From NCBI RefSeq assembly GCF_001044395.1, contig NZ_JANU01000002.1:124001-188000 (forward strand): a stretch of DNA of 64,000 nt, written 5' to 3'. This DNA is from Caenimonas sp. SL110. Lineage in GTDB: Bacteria; Pseudomonadota; Gammaproteobacteria; Burkholderiales; Burkholderiaceae_C. Within the stretch, counting starts at the first letter, position 1. Every line of letters starts with the position of its first letter. Shown here one piece after another: positions 45,937-53,938 of the stretch. The position numbers and the translations under genes are program-made. Under the pieces are notes generated by a model. That model searched no databases. It worked only from the letters and a program-made list of their open reading frames with translations, and was not told where the DNA came from.

Positions 45937-45962
45937 AAAAAAGCCCGGCGTATGCCGGGCTT
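45937..45962 (-). terminator. Rho-independent terminator of the 46009-46554 gene
   Basis: AAGCCCGGC-GTAT-GCCGGGCTT, a perfect 9-bp stem; read on the minus strand it is followed by a run of T (45937-45942). It lies about 47 bp beyond the stop codon. Confidence 0.88.
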
Positions 45963-46008
45963 CGGTACGGGGGCGGCAAGGTTTCGCGGAGTCGCCGCGG
46001 ATTCCCGC

Positions 46009-46554
46009 TCACTCTTTGGTGTCGAGAAGGACCGGCGCCCTCTTCGCGCACATGCGCCCGCTGCAGCGCGACCTGTCGGGCTCGCTCAGGTAGAGATTTG
46101 CACGAGTGTCGACGAACTCCAGGGTCAGGTCTCCGCCGTACAGGGTCCTGCCCGCGAGGAGAGTCTTCACGGCGAACGACACGTCATGTCGGGCGCCTTG
46201 TTCATCCACCCAGAGAACCCTCAACGGCGCATCGGTTATCGGAAAATTCACGGTAGCGCTGCCCGGGATTGCGCCGCATTTCTTGCGCGGGTTTGCTCCC
46301 CTGCCAGAGATGTGTCCCATATCGGGCCACAGGTACTGCATTTCCGTGACGCACCGGCCAGGCGTGGCCACGATTACGAAGCTCCACAGGTCCACAGGGT
46401 CACCGATGCCGAATACCCGCAGGGCCGACTCCACCGCGGGGCTAGCTGCGGAGGCCGGGTCCGAAGTGGCTGATAGAGCTGCGCTCAGCGCGAGTACGGC
46501 ACAAGCTGTAGCGCGGGCGGCGCCGCGTGTCGGTGTTAAAGAATTCTGGGTCAA
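46009..46554 (-). CDS. Hypothetical exported protein
   Basis: A 181-residue protein with a signal peptide (ATACAVLALSAALSATSDPASA). The mature part contains Cys residues near VATPGRCVTEMQY, RKKCGAIPG and SRCSGRMC, suggesting disulfides. The start is a TTG at 46554 with AGGAGA just upstream. I do not recognise the family. It is divergent from the LexA-type gene and shares about 136 bp with it, including the SOS box. Confidence 0.65.
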   Translation of the reverse strand: MTQNSLTPTRGAARATACAVLALSAALSATSDPASAASPAVESALRVFGIGDPVDLWSFVIVATPGRCVTEMQYLWPDMGHISGRGANPRKKCGAIPGSATVNFPITDAPLRVLWVDEQGARHDVSFAVKTLLAGRTLYGGDLTLEFVDTRANLYLSEPDRSRCSGRMCAKRAPVLLDTKE

Positions 46555-46637
46555 GCCTGTCTCCTCGATTTAGGTTCCGGCGTGTAAGTACTTGATTTAG
46601 TTAAGGGGTCAGTCCCGACCAGCGGTTGCCGCCGTAG

Positions 46638-46653
46638 CTGTATGCCCGTACAG
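46638..46653. promoter_or_regulatory. LexA/SOS-box
   Basis: CTGT-ATGCCCGT-ACAG matches the consensus CTGT-N8-ACAG exactly. It lies 38 bp upstream of the LexA-type gene and also near the divergent exported protein. Confidence 0.82.
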
Positions 46654-46690
46654 TATCTCCAACGAACAAACATTCGCCGGAGAAAACGAG

Positions 46691-47284
46691 ATGGCCGAGA
46701 CCGACACGCAGCACCTGGAGAAGCTCCGGACCTACTGGAAGCGCAACCACGCGTTCCCGTCCATGGCCAAGCTCTGCGAAGTGGTCGGCATGTCCTCCAC
46801 CGCCAGCGTCTTCGACCTTGTCGGCCGGCTCAAGGAAGCTGGATACGTCCAGCGCGTCGAGGGCCGCATCGCACCCACCAAACGTTTCTTCGCCCGCCCG
46901 TTTGTTGGCGCCGTGCGCGCAGGCCTGCCGCAGCCCCGCCAGGACGATGACGACTTCGAGGTCCTGACGTTGGACGACTACCTCGTCCCGGACCCCAACC
47001 GCACATTCCTGGCCAGGGTCAAGGGCGACTCCATGCGGGACGCGGCCCTAGTCGACGGCGACCTTGTGGTTGTGCAGAAGAACTGCCCCACACGGGTGGG
47101 CGACATCGTTGTTGCCGTCATCGATGGCCAGGTGACCGTGAAGCATCTGCGCCAGCAGCCGGGCGGGCGCTTCTACCTGCAGGCCGCCAATCCCGACTTC
47201 GCGGACATCGTCCCTGAAGGCGAGCTCGAAATCCTTGGGGTGGTCGTCGGCCAGTGCCGCGCCTACCGGAGGTCCGCCGCCTGA
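46691..47284 (+). CDS. LexA/S24-type autocleaving repressor of the transposon
   Basis: A 197-residue protein. The N-terminal winged helix (about 5-60) contains PSMAKLCEVVGMSSTASVFDLVGRLKEAGYV. The cleavage site is Ala77-Gly78 in VRAGLPQP. The S24 catalytic dyad is Ser114 (VKGDSMRDA) and Lys151 (VTVKHL). This resembles chromosomal LexA and UmuD-like repressors that self-cleave on RecA filaments. A perfect SOS box lies 38 bp upstream. It heads the plus-strand run that leads into the transposase, so it may couple movement to DNA damage (inference). Confidence 0.9.
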   Translation: MAETDTQHLEKLRTYWKRNHAFPSMAKLCEVVGMSSTASVFDLVGRLKEAGYVQRVEGRIAPTKRFFARPFVGAVRAGLPQPRQDDDDFEVLTLDDYLVPDPNRTFLARVKGDSMRDAALVDGDLVVVQKNCPTRVGDIVVAVIDGQVTVKHLRQQPGGRFYLQAANPDFADIVPEGELEILGVVVGQCRAYRRSAA

Positions 47285-47418
47285 CCACCCGCAGCCCCTA
47301 CCCCAGGCCGTAAGGCCCCCACCAGCAGCTGAACGCGGTCTCCGCCCCGAGGCCGGTGGCGCAGCTTTGCCCAAAACCATTGAAAGCCGCCTGGCCGCAC
47401 CAGGCGCAAGGAGAAGCC

Positions 47419-47796
47419 ATGCCTGTTTGGAACATTGAATCGATTGAGGACAGACCGGACGTCACGCTCAGCGACTGGGCGGCGTTTGAAGTTCCGCTGA
47501 ACGGCCCGGACCAGCCCTGGACGCGCCACCTGGCCGGATGGTCGCGCGAAGACTGTCAGGGGCAAGTCTGCTCCGCGGTGCAGCGGTTCGACCCTGTGAC
47601 GGGCAGCTGCCTCACGGAGAGCGGCCGGGTGTACCGGCTCCACGGCCGGCCAGGTATGACCGCGGACGCGCAATACGTCTGGAGCCGCTGGAAGCGCATC
47701 GCCTCCGTCACCGAGCAGCGAAACGTGACGCAGGAGACCTTCGAGGCGATTCAGGCTGCCAAGGCCCCAAGCGCTGCGCCGGAGCCACTCCCATGA
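47419..47796 (+). CDS. Conserved small protein A, paralogue of 50129-50461
   Basis: A 125-residue protein starting at the ATG 47419 with AAGGAG before it. It shares with the gene at 50129 the pattern W-I-x-I-E near the start, then GPxxPWTRHLxGW, CxGQVxSxVxxFDP, SGRVYxL and a WxxWKRR-like end. The C-terminus is Pro/Ala-rich. Function unknown; the pair brackets the transposase region. Confidence 0.72.
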   Translation: MPVWNIESIEDRPDVTLSDWAAFEVPLNGPDQPWTRHLAGWSREDCQGQVCSAVQRFDPVTGSCLTESGRVYRLHGRPGMTADAQYVWSRWKRIASVTEQRNVTQETFEAIQAAKAPSAAPEPLP

Positions 47797-47869
47797 AGCC
47801 GGAGCAGTCTAAAACGCGGGCATCTAAACCCGTCTCGTTCTTAGACACGCAATAGGTCAAGGACACAGT

Positions 47870-48169
47870 ATGAAAGTCAAGGTCAGAACGATGCGTCACG
47901 AGGGGCGAAACCTCAACCGCGACGACTTGAAGAAGCTCCCTCCGCGGGTTGGCGAGCTGCGCGTGCTCGAGGAGCGCGACCCCGCCCTGGGCCGGCAGGT
48001 GCTGCGCGCGCGGCTCCTGGATATGACTCGCGGCACGGAGCACGACATTCTTCCTGGCCTGATGGACGCCCGCCTGGTCTGGGCTGCCGACGGCAAGATG
48101 ACCCTCATCGGCACCGAGCGCCTCGACCGCGCCGAGTACGGCCAGACCTGGTCGGTGGAGGTTGGCTGA
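47870..48169 (+). CDS. Hypothetical protein upstream of the transposase
   Basis: A 99-residue basic protein (MKVKVRTMRHEGRNLNRDDL at the start). The stop codon shares one base with the next start codon (TGATG), so the two are coupled. No recognised domain. It is part of the LexA-to-transposase run. Confidence 0.65.
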   Translation: MKVKVRTMRHEGRNLNRDDLKKLPPRVGELRVLEERDPALGRQVLRARLLDMTRGTEHDILPGLMDARLVWAADGKMTLIGTERLDRAEYGQTWSVEVG

Positions 48170-48897
48170 TGCTCAAAGTCTTCGTCCACACCGGCGTGCT
48201 CGAGGAACGCAACCCCGGCAACCAACTGGCCATGCTGGACATCGCCTACGCCAAGAAGTCGTACATGGCCGACTACCAGTGCGCGCTCCTCGCCAAAAGC
48301 CACGGCGAGCTGAACTACGCAACCCCGCAGGACGAGCCGGACAGCCACACCTTCGTCCTGCAGTACCCGCGGTGGTCCGGCAGCCTGTGGGACTTGGTAG
48401 CCCGCGCCCTGACCCGAGCCCTGTACCGCGCCGACCAGGCGCCAGCCGTGAAGCGCGTCGACCGCCGCTGCGCATACGCTACTCGCCTGTGCGTGGCCAT
48501 CCAGCAGGCCACCCTGGACAACCAGGGCCTCGAACTGGCGACGGGCACGATTACGCAGACCGGCAAGGAGCGCGGCTTCTACACCGTCAACCTTGAAGAA
48601 GACATTCTTGGGCGTCACAGCGCCACGTTCGCCTACGGTGAGAAGACCCTGAACCCCTCGGACCTGGTGCTGCGCGCCATCTGCTGGTCGCTCTTCAACC
48701 AGGACACCCTGGGCCGCCGGCCCGCGCTCATCCTGCCGCCGGCCATCAGGGTCGACGGCGTAGAGCGCTTCGACATCGAAAACCTGACGGAGCCCGCGCG
48801 CACGGGCTTCAACCGCTTCCGCGCGCCGGCCGGCACCGCGATGATGGAGGCAATGCCGTTGGCCGCGGACTACGTGCGCTTCCTCACTGCAGGTTGA
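48169..48897 (+). CDS. Hypothetical protein directly upstream of the transposase
   Basis: A 242-residue soluble protein with no signal peptide and a pattern of hydrophobic strands (TFVLQYPRWSGSLWDLVARAL in the middle). No recognised domain. It ends two bases before the transposase start, implying co-translation and perhaps an accessory transposition role. Confidence 0.68.
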   Translation: MLKVFVHTGVLEERNPGNQLAMLDIAYAKKSYMADYQCALLAKSHGELNYATPQDEPDSHTFVLQYPRWSGSLWDLVARALTRALYRADQAPAVKRVDRRCAYATRLCVAIQQATLDNQGLELATGTITQTGKERGFYTVNLEEDILGRHSATFAYGEKTLNPSDLVLRAICWSLFNQDTLGRRPALILPPAIRVDGVERFDIENLTEPARTGFNRFRAPAGTAMMEAMPLAADYVRFLTAG

Positions 48898-48899
48898 CC

Positions 48900-50117
48900 A
48901 TGAGCGCCCCCGCGTCCTCCCCCTTTAAGCCGCTTCCAATTCGCAAGCGGACGGGCACGGCGGCCTTCCATCTGAGCAAGAAGGCGGTCGACTTCGGCCA
49001 GGAAGACCTGGCCAAGCTGTCCGAGAAGCAGGCGGTGCTCCTGCTCGCGGAGCTGACCTGGGGCTCGACCACCGAGATGCCCTGTGCGCATTGCGGGACC
49101 GTGGACACCCACTATTTCTCGGTCAAGGAGCTGCGCTGGAAGTGCAAGTGCTGCGGCAAGCGGTTCTCCGTGACGTCCGGCACGGTGCTCGCTGACCACA
49201 AGTTGTCGCTGAAGAAGATTCTGTGCATGGCCTTCACCTGGGCCAATGGCGCTTCCGGGCTGCCGGCGCTGCAGCTGCGCCGCGAGTGGAACGTCGCGTA
49301 TGGGACGGCATTCACCTTGGTGCAGAAGCTGCGCGAAGGGCTCGTGCGCGGATTCAACGTGGGCCTACTGGCCGGCGTGCACGAGATGGACGGCATGGAC
49401 ATCAATGGCCGCCGGTACCGAGAAAAGCGCGGCAAGCCCCTCGGTGGCAAAAGTGGCCCGACCCCAAAGATTCCGTCCTTCCTGCTGAAGCCGAAGCCTG
49501 GCGAGGAGCCCCATGGCCCGCCCACTCCGCCGAAGTGGGGCAAGGCTTCCAAGCAGCCGGTGGACCGCCGCCTGGTGCTCGCAATGGTGCAGCGAGGTCA
49601 GAGCCTTGGCTTGGGCGCGGTGTCGACCCGTATTGGAATCGCCAAGACCGAGTCCGGGGCCACCGTGACGACCATGGCCATGCGCCACGCCTCCGCCGAA
49701 TCGGCCTTCATGACCGACGAGGACCCGTCGTACGCATCATTTGGCACGCTGTTCGCCAAGCACGACACCATCAATCACTCCGAGAGCTACAGCCGGCCGG
49801 GCGGCATCAGCAACAACCTGGCCGAGAGCTTGAACGCTCGCATGCGACGTGGCGCCGAGGGCGTCTACCTGAACCAGAGCAACAAGTACACGCACGACTA
49901 CTCGTGCGAGCAGGCCTGGCGCCAGGACACCCGCAAGCTCTCAACCGGCAAGAAGCTGAGGCATCTGCTGCGGGTGGCGCTATCGGTGGGCCTGTCGAAG
50001 TGGTGGCGTGGCTACTACCAGGGGGTACACCGGGACCACGAGATGCTGCTCGAGGGCAATGCACCGGCCAAGGGTCGCGGCAGGCCAGAGGGCTGGAAGC
50101 CGAAGCCGCCGCGATAG
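48900..50117 (+). CDS. IS1595-family (ISXO2-like) transposase
   Basis: A 405-residue transposase from the ATG at 48900. The N-terminal zinc ribbon has Cys62, Cys65, Cys82 and Cys85 (PCAHCG and KCKCCGKRFSVTSGT). The first catalytic Asp is in VHEMDGMDINGR (Asp164), the second in FMTDEDPSYASFG (Asp273 or 275). The third position lies in the INHSESYSRPGGISNNLAESLNARMRRG signature (Asn305/306 or Glu309), followed by GVYLNQSNKYTHDYSCEQAWR. These match the DDE_Tnp_IS1595 region. Between Asp164 and Asp273 is an insertion of about 40 residues (Pro/Lys-rich, about 175-220). It most likely mobilises the whole 18.6-kb element through the terminal repeats. Confidence 0.9.
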   Translation: MSAPASSPFKPLPIRKRTGTAAFHLSKKAVDFGQEDLAKLSEKQAVLLLAELTWGSTTEMPCAHCGTVDTHYFSVKELRWKCKCCGKRFSVTSGTVLADHKLSLKKILCMAFTWANGASGLPALQLRREWNVAYGTAFTLVQKLREGLVRGFNVGLLAGVHEMDGMDINGRRYREKRGKPLGGKSGPTPKIPSFLLKPKPGEEPHGPPTPPKWGKASKQPVDRRLVLAMVQRGQSLGLGAVSTRIGIAKTESGATVTTMAMRHASAESAFMTDEDPSYASFGTLFAKHDTINHSESYSRPGGISNNLAESLNARMRRGAEGVYLNQSNKYTHDYSCEQAWRQDTRKLSTGKKLRHLLRVALSVGLSKWWRGYYQGVHRDHEMLLEGNAPAKGRGRPEGWKPKPPR

Positions 50118-50128
50118 GAGAACCGCAC

Positions 50129-50461
50129 ATGACATGGCGCATCGACCGCATCGAACAGGAACCCACCAAGACGCTGGACGCCTGGATGGTCATGGAGGTG
50201 CCGTTTGACGGTCCAGGGCGGCCTTGGACGCGCCACCTGGTGGGCTGGCGGCTGGAGGGGTGTAAGGGGCAAGTGAGCTCACCGGTGGAGGTGTTCGACC
50301 CTGCTACGCGGCGGGCGAAGACCCGCAGCGGGCGGGTCTACCAGTTGGGCGAGCGGTCAGGGCTCAGTGGAGCCGCGTTTGCTGCCTGGGGCGTGTGGAA
50401 GCGCCGGCATGGAGTGCTGGAAGAGCGCGACGCCACTGACGACGTTGGCCCGCTCACCTAA
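50129..50461 (+). CDS. Conserved small protein B, paralogue of 47419-47796
   Basis: A 110-residue protein starting at the ATG 50129, 11 bp after the transposase stop, with AGGAG upstream. It shows the same GPGRPWTRHLVGW, CKGQVSSPVEVFDP and SGRVYQLG pattern as protein A. Shared ancestry is clear by eye. Probably the last gene of the transposase transcript. Function unknown. Confidence 0.7.
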   Translation: MTWRIDRIEQEPTKTLDAWMVMEVPFDGPGRPWTRHLVGWRLEGCKGQVSSPVEVFDPATRRAKTRSGRVYQLGERSGLSGAAFAAWGVWKRRHGVLEERDATDDVGPLT

Positions 50462-50462
50462 G

Positions 50463-51245
50463 TTAGTCCACTTCGGGCGCACGGACAACAGTTCCATCGG
50501 CAAAGGCGATGGACTCTATTTCGAAGCGACTCTTAATGGTGCTGCCATTCGCGTCAGCAATGCGCTCAATGTAGTCTCGGCCCGTTCTCGTTACGTGCCA
50601 AGCTGACCCGCGGTCTGTCTGCACTACCTTTCCAGGCTCGAGCCGGTCGTCAAAGTCCACCAGCAAGCTGCCGACTTCATCGCCAACCGCATCGGTCACA
50701 TACACGACACCTTTAAGCTGGACAATTGCCTGCTTCGACTTGTTCTCGAGGCCAAACTTCAGCACAAGCAAATCAAAGGGGCGAGCTTCTCGAAAGTCCC
50801 GTTCGACTACCCGCTTCTCCAGCAATGTGACCGTCGCTGATTCGGTCAGCTGGTCGAGAATTGCCTTTCGTTCCGCTTGGGCCCTCTTTCGCAGGTCTGC
50901 CTCCTTCGCCTCCTGCACGGCACGAGCCTCCGCCAACGCTTTGCGCTTGGTTTCCCACAAGCGGGCGAGCTCAATCGCTTCCCCGACGGTTTTTCCCACC
51001 AGGGGCGTCCTGTCGGGGCCCCCCTCAATGTTCGGCATGCCCAAAGCTGCCGACGCCTCGCGAGCCATGAGGTAGCGTGCGAGCAAGTCACGGTCTTGGT
51101 CAGGGAGCTTGCGCACGAGCTCAACGTTCTCACTCATTGTTTTCAGAGGGTCACTGCCAAATACGATGTCTGTCGGTTGCGAACAGGCCGCCAATGCAAT
51201 CGCCATGGAGATGGCGGCAAGGGGGCGATAAAAGCGTGAGGTCAT
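50463..51245 (-). CDS. Hypothetical lipoprotein
   Basis: A 260-residue protein with a lipoprotein signal (AISMAIALAAC then SQ; lipobox LAAC). A charged helical segment (about 95-150; KALAEARAVQEAKEADLRKR) is followed by a beta-rich domain with KSKQAIVQLKGVVYVTDAVGDEVG. Family not recognised. Its stop almost touches that of protein B (convergent). Confidence 0.65.
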   Translation of the reverse strand: MTSRFYRPLAAISMAIALAACSQPTDIVFGSDPLKTMSENVELVRKLPDQDRDLLARYLMAREASAALGMPNIEGGPDRTPLVGKTVGEAIELARLWETKRKALAEARAVQEAKEADLRKRAQAERKAILDQLTESATVTLLEKRVVERDFREARPFDLLVLKFGLENKSKQAIVQLKGVVYVTDAVGDEVGSLLVDFDDRLEPGKVVQTDRGSAWHVTRTGRDYIERIADANGSTIKSRFEIESIAFADGTVVRAPEVD

Positions 51246-51302
51246 GTCAGGGTCCAGAATCTTGATAGCTCGTATAGCGGAGCAGAGTTACCCTACCCGC
51301 TG

Positions 51303-51350
51303 CATGCCTCCGCGCCGCGGCGGACCTCACGTCCTGGCAGCCTGCATTCT
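51303..51350. repeat. Diverged repeat, also at 51893-51942
   Basis: CATGCCTCCGCGCCGCGGCGG and the following 25 bp match the region at 51893-51942 with several changes. The second copy is the start of the lipoprotein gene at 51896. This one may be the remnant of a duplicated gene start. Confidence 0.4.
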
Positions 51351-51386
51351 TTCGCTGCCGAGAACCATGGGAGCGTCGCGAAGCTT

Positions 51387-51863
51387 TCACTCTTTGCGCC
51401 GCAGCATCCCTGTGACCAGCGCCGTAGGTATGGTGAGGGCTGCCACAGCTAACGCTGTCGAGCTCCCGACTGCTGCGCATGCCCCGGCCGCGAGAAAGAA
51501 ACAGATGTGGGCCTTGGGCCGGCCTACAACGAACATCGGCGGCAGCATGAGGGTTGGGGCTCCCAGCACGACCAGTAGGCTGAGGCCGGGCACCATATCG
51601 GTCGGGCCGCCAAGTGGCGGAAAGGGGTTGTCAGTGGTCCAGGCCCAATTGAGAGCAAACGCCAAGCCAGCCGCACTGAGTCCCAGGGCTCCAGCTGGCA
51701 GCCACCTTTCGAGGGGTTGAAGTCGCAGGACTCGTTGTGCCGTAGTCGGCGTGATGTAGCCGACGGCGAGGACGAACAGCCATACGACCAGGCCGACGCC
51801 CGCAAGCGCTTCGAAAAGCGCGAAGAAGGCTCGACTATCCAGGAGTGCTGCGGGGGGTTGCAT
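51387..51863 (-). CDS. Hypothetical four-helix membrane protein
   Basis: A 158-residue protein with about four membrane helices (LAGVGLVVWLFVLAVGYIT; GALGLSAAGLAFALNW; LSLLVVLGAPTLMLPPMFV; CFFLAAGACAAVGSSTALAVAAL). The family is not recognised. The antisense frame 51244-51720 lacks coding features and is rejected. Confidence 0.58.
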   Translation of the reverse strand: MQPPAALLDSRAFFALFEALAGVGLVVWLFVLAVGYITPTTAQRVLRLQPLERWLPAGALGLSAAGLAFALNWAWTTDNPFPPLGGPTDMVPGLSLLVVLGAPTLMLPPMFVVGRPKAHICFFLAAGACAAVGSSTALAVAALTIPTALVTGMLRRKE

Positions 51864-51895
51864 GCCCTGTGTAGCCAGCGTCCGCTACACGCCAC

Positions 51896-52399
51896 ATGCC
51901 CCGCGCCGCGGCGGCCTTCACTCCCTGGAATTCTGCCTTGAAAACACGTTCTCTTATTGCAGCTCTCGCGTCGACCTTGTTGACGGCGGGTTGCGCCCAC
52001 ACCCCCGCCCAGATGTCAATGGACGCCGAGCTACTACGCAGGTGCGCAGAAGACGGTGGTGTACGGGTGTACGAGCGCGCCGAGCGGCCGAGCCCCAGCT
52101 TTAGAGTGACCCTGCGAAAGTCCCGTCCCAATGCCCCTTACTACCTTGAACTTGAGGAGCAAGTGCTGAAGGAGAGCGAGGGAACTCCGATTACGGGGCA
52201 ATACCGCTTCACTCGGTTGCACGAGAGGGTGATTCGAGCTACTGACGGTGCACTCCTAGGCGAGTCGGTCGCGTACGTTCGTTTTGGCGGAGACCTTGCC
52301 AATCCGTTCCATCCCACTGGAAAGGCGTGCCCACGATTGGGCGCCCATATGAGCCTCGACGAGCAGGTCCTTGGGCCTGTTTACCGCGCGTCGAAATAG
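51896..52399 (+). CDS. Hypothetical lipoprotein
   Basis: A 167-residue protein with a lipoprotein-type signal (LIAALASTLLTAGC; lipobox TAGC). The mature part has charged segments and three Cys. No recognised domain. It is convergent with the three-paralogue array at the right end. Confidence 0.6.
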   Translation: MPRAAAAFTPWNSALKTRSLIAALASTLLTAGCAHTPAQMSMDAELLRRCAEDGGVRVYERAERPSPSFRVTLRKSRPNAPYYLELEEQVLKESEGTPITGQYRFTRLHERVIRATDGALLGESVAYVRFGGDLANPFHPTGKACPRLGAHMSLDEQVLGPVYRASK

Positions 52400-52409
52400 C
52401 GCCGCTGCG

Positions 52410-52724
52410 TCACGGTGATAGGTGCACCTTGACGTACTTCCCTACAGCGCGCAGCGTGAACTTCCGCCCATACGGCTTCAGCCATTCCTGAATCGCGCCA
52501 ATCGAGGCCGGGTCAAGCTCCGGGTCAAACACCCGTAGCGTCGTGTGCAGCGCCTCCCTCCGTCCGAGCAGCGCCAGGCGCCTGGCTTCCAGTACTTTCC
52601 GCCCCTGCTTCCGGAACCGCAGCGCCCAGTCGACGAACTCCAGCTCGCCGTGCACGTTTGCAATCATTCGGCACAGGGAGGTCAGCGCTGTCTGGGTGCG
52701 CGTGCGGGTCATGGTGAGAGCCAT
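52410..52724 (-). CDS. Third member (shortened) of the coiled-coil paralogue array
   Basis: A 104-residue protein. Its N-terminal region (RTQTALTSLCRMIANVHGELEFVDWAL..., then a basic helix) aligns by eye with the two upstream genes. It ends after the segment matching VDP..GVVATW.GKYG and lacks the second, winged-helix-like half. The ATG overlaps the upstream stop by one base (TGATG). Last of the minus-strand trio. Confidence 0.62.
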   Translation of the reverse strand: MALTMTRTRTQTALTSLCRMIANVHGELEFVDWALRFRKQGRKVLEARRLALLGRREALHTTLRVFDPELDPASIGAIQEWLKPYGRKFTLRAVGKYVKVHLSP

Positions 52725-53254
52725 CAGCGGGCCTCGGCCTGGCGCGCGGCGCGCCGAACTACATCCATGCTGGGAGCCGCCTTCCACCGCCACACGCCGA
52801 CAGAGCCCGCGGCCGCCTTGGTGTCGTGCACGCGCTCGACCTCCCCGAAGTCCAGCATCGCGCGCAATGCCCGAGTGAGCGCATTCTTGCGAAACCGGTC
52901 CCGCTCCCGGTAGGACGCAAAGTGCAGGTCGAAGGTCTCCTCGGCCAGGCGGACCATGGTCGGAGTGTCGACCGCCGCCGGCGCCGCTTCCTTGAGAAGA
53001 CGCCGGAGCCAGTTGCGCAGGACGCCGCGGCCTCCGTACTGCTCCTGGGCCCGCACCGGGGACACGAGACCTTCCAGGCCGGGGGCGTGGCTCAGAGCGC
53101 CGACCTCGACCAGGGCCTTCCGGACTTTCTCCAGGTGCGACCGTCGCGCGGCCAGGCGGATGAGCTCCTCGTCAATCCGCTCCAGCTCACCCACGGTTGC
53201 TGCCAGCTCGTTGGCCACCCACTTCAGGCCGGACGGGGTCCGCTGCCTGGTCAT
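52724..53254 (-). CDS. Second member of the coiled-coil paralogue array
   Basis: A 176-residue protein starting MTRQRTPSGLKWVANEL. An N-terminal coiled coil (LERIDEELIRLAARRSHLEKV) is followed by YGGRGVLRNWLRRLLKEAAP and a winged-helix-like end (RFRKNALTRALRAM, GVWRWKAAP). It parallels 53187-53834 over most of its length. The family is not recognised. The start lies 68 bp inside the preceding gene. Confidence 0.66.
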   Translation of the reverse strand: MTRQRTPSGLKWVANELAATVGELERIDEELIRLAARRSHLEKVRKALVEVGALSHAPGLEGLVSPVRAQEQYGGRGVLRNWLRRLLKEAAPAAVDTPTMVRLAEETFDLHFASYRERDRFRKNALTRALRAMLDFGEVERVHDTKAAAGSVGVWRWKAAPSMDVVRRAARQAEAR

Positions 53255-53834
53255 GGGCGGCCTCCTCCGCCAAGGCAGATAGAGTGGGAGCGCCGCGCCA
53301 ACGCCACAGCAGCGCACCCGACGGCAATTGGCCGGGAAGTCGCTCTACGCGAGCATGCTCCTGGGTGAGCAACCGCCGTAGGTTTCTCCGTATGGTTTCC
53401 TTTTGGCTTCGCGTCGGCAGGTACAACCCAAACTCGACGACGACAGCCTCGTACAGAACGGCCGAGGAAAGCTCCTGGGGCGCTGCGGACTTGAGCATGC
53501 CGAGGACAAATTGGCGAAAGGCGCCACGCTCCCCATACTTGCCGGCCCAGGTCGCCACGACGCCTCCCGCTGCGGGGTTCACGGTCGGGCTCGCGAGCTT
53601 GAGGGTGACGTCCAGGGCGCGGACTGATAGGCGGTAGCCGGCTTGACGCTCCTGCGCAGTCGCGAGCTGCCTCCCGAGCATTCGGGCCTTGCGCTGCGCA
53701 GCTTCGGCTCGCCTGGCCAACTCTGGGATGACCGTATCCATCCGCGCCAGCTCGCCCAGAAGGGCTGCGCGCTCGTTGAGGAGGTACTTGAGGACTGGCG
53801 GGGTTCGCTCTCGCCGAGGGATTTGTTCTGGCAC
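53187..53834 (-). CDS. First member of the coiled-coil paralogue array
   Basis: A 215-residue protein (GTG at 53834). Motifs are RTPPVLKYLLNERAALLGEL, a coiled coil (LARRAEAAQRKARMLGRQL), WAGKYGERGAFRQFVLGMLKSAAP, and a winged-helix-like C-terminus (ETIRRNLRRLLTQEHARVERL, LLWRWRG). It is the outermost gene at the right transposon end, 105 bp from the inverted repeat. Possibly an end-binding accessory protein, but this is only inferred from position. Confidence 0.68.
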   Translation of the reverse strand: MPEQIPRRERTPPVLKYLLNERAALLGELARMDTVIPELARRAEAAQRKARMLGRQLATAQERQAGYRLSVRALDVTLKLASPTVNPAAGGVVATWAGKYGERGAFRQFVLGMLKSAAPQELSSAVLYEAVVVEFGLYLPTRSQKETIRRNLRRLLTQEHARVERLPGQLPSGALLWRWRGAPTLSALAEEAAHDQAADPVRPEVGGQRAGSNRG

Positions 53835-53884
53835 TTCGATAGCTCATGTCGTCACGGTATCGAAGTGAAGGGACCTCACAAGCT

Positions 53885-53919
53885 AAAAAGCCGCCCTTCA
53901 ACCCCGAAGAACGGCTTTT
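53885..53919. terminator. Insulating hairpin at the right transposon end
   Basis: AAAAGCCG (53886-53893)/CGGCTTTT (53912-53919), a perfect 8-bp stem with an internal CTTC/GAAG pair; T-runs occur on both strands. It lies between the inverted repeat and the first cargo gene and could block read-through from the two-component operon. Confidence 0.68.
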
Positions 53920-53938
53920 CTGGCGCCTCAGCCTGAGG

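Larger units (their letters stand above)
45477..46008. other. Intergenic stretch with two hairpins and a palindrome; no convincing gene
   Basis: About 530 bp. It holds the terminator-like hairpin at 45613-45649, the palindrome ACACTA-CAGG-TAGTGT (45708-45723), and the terminator at 45937-45962. An ORF of 122 codons on the plus strand (45570-45938) has no ribosome-binding site and crosses the hairpin. The region 45545-45649 could encode a small RNA. Confidence 0.5.

Noticed and set aside
45570..45938. Plus-strand frame of 122 codons
   Set aside because: No ribosome-binding site, crosses a strong terminator hairpin, no domain.
51244..51720. Plus-strand frame opposite the four-helix protein
   Set aside because: The minus-strand product has a coherent membrane-protein pattern; the plus-strand one is Ser/Arg/Pro-rich without structure.
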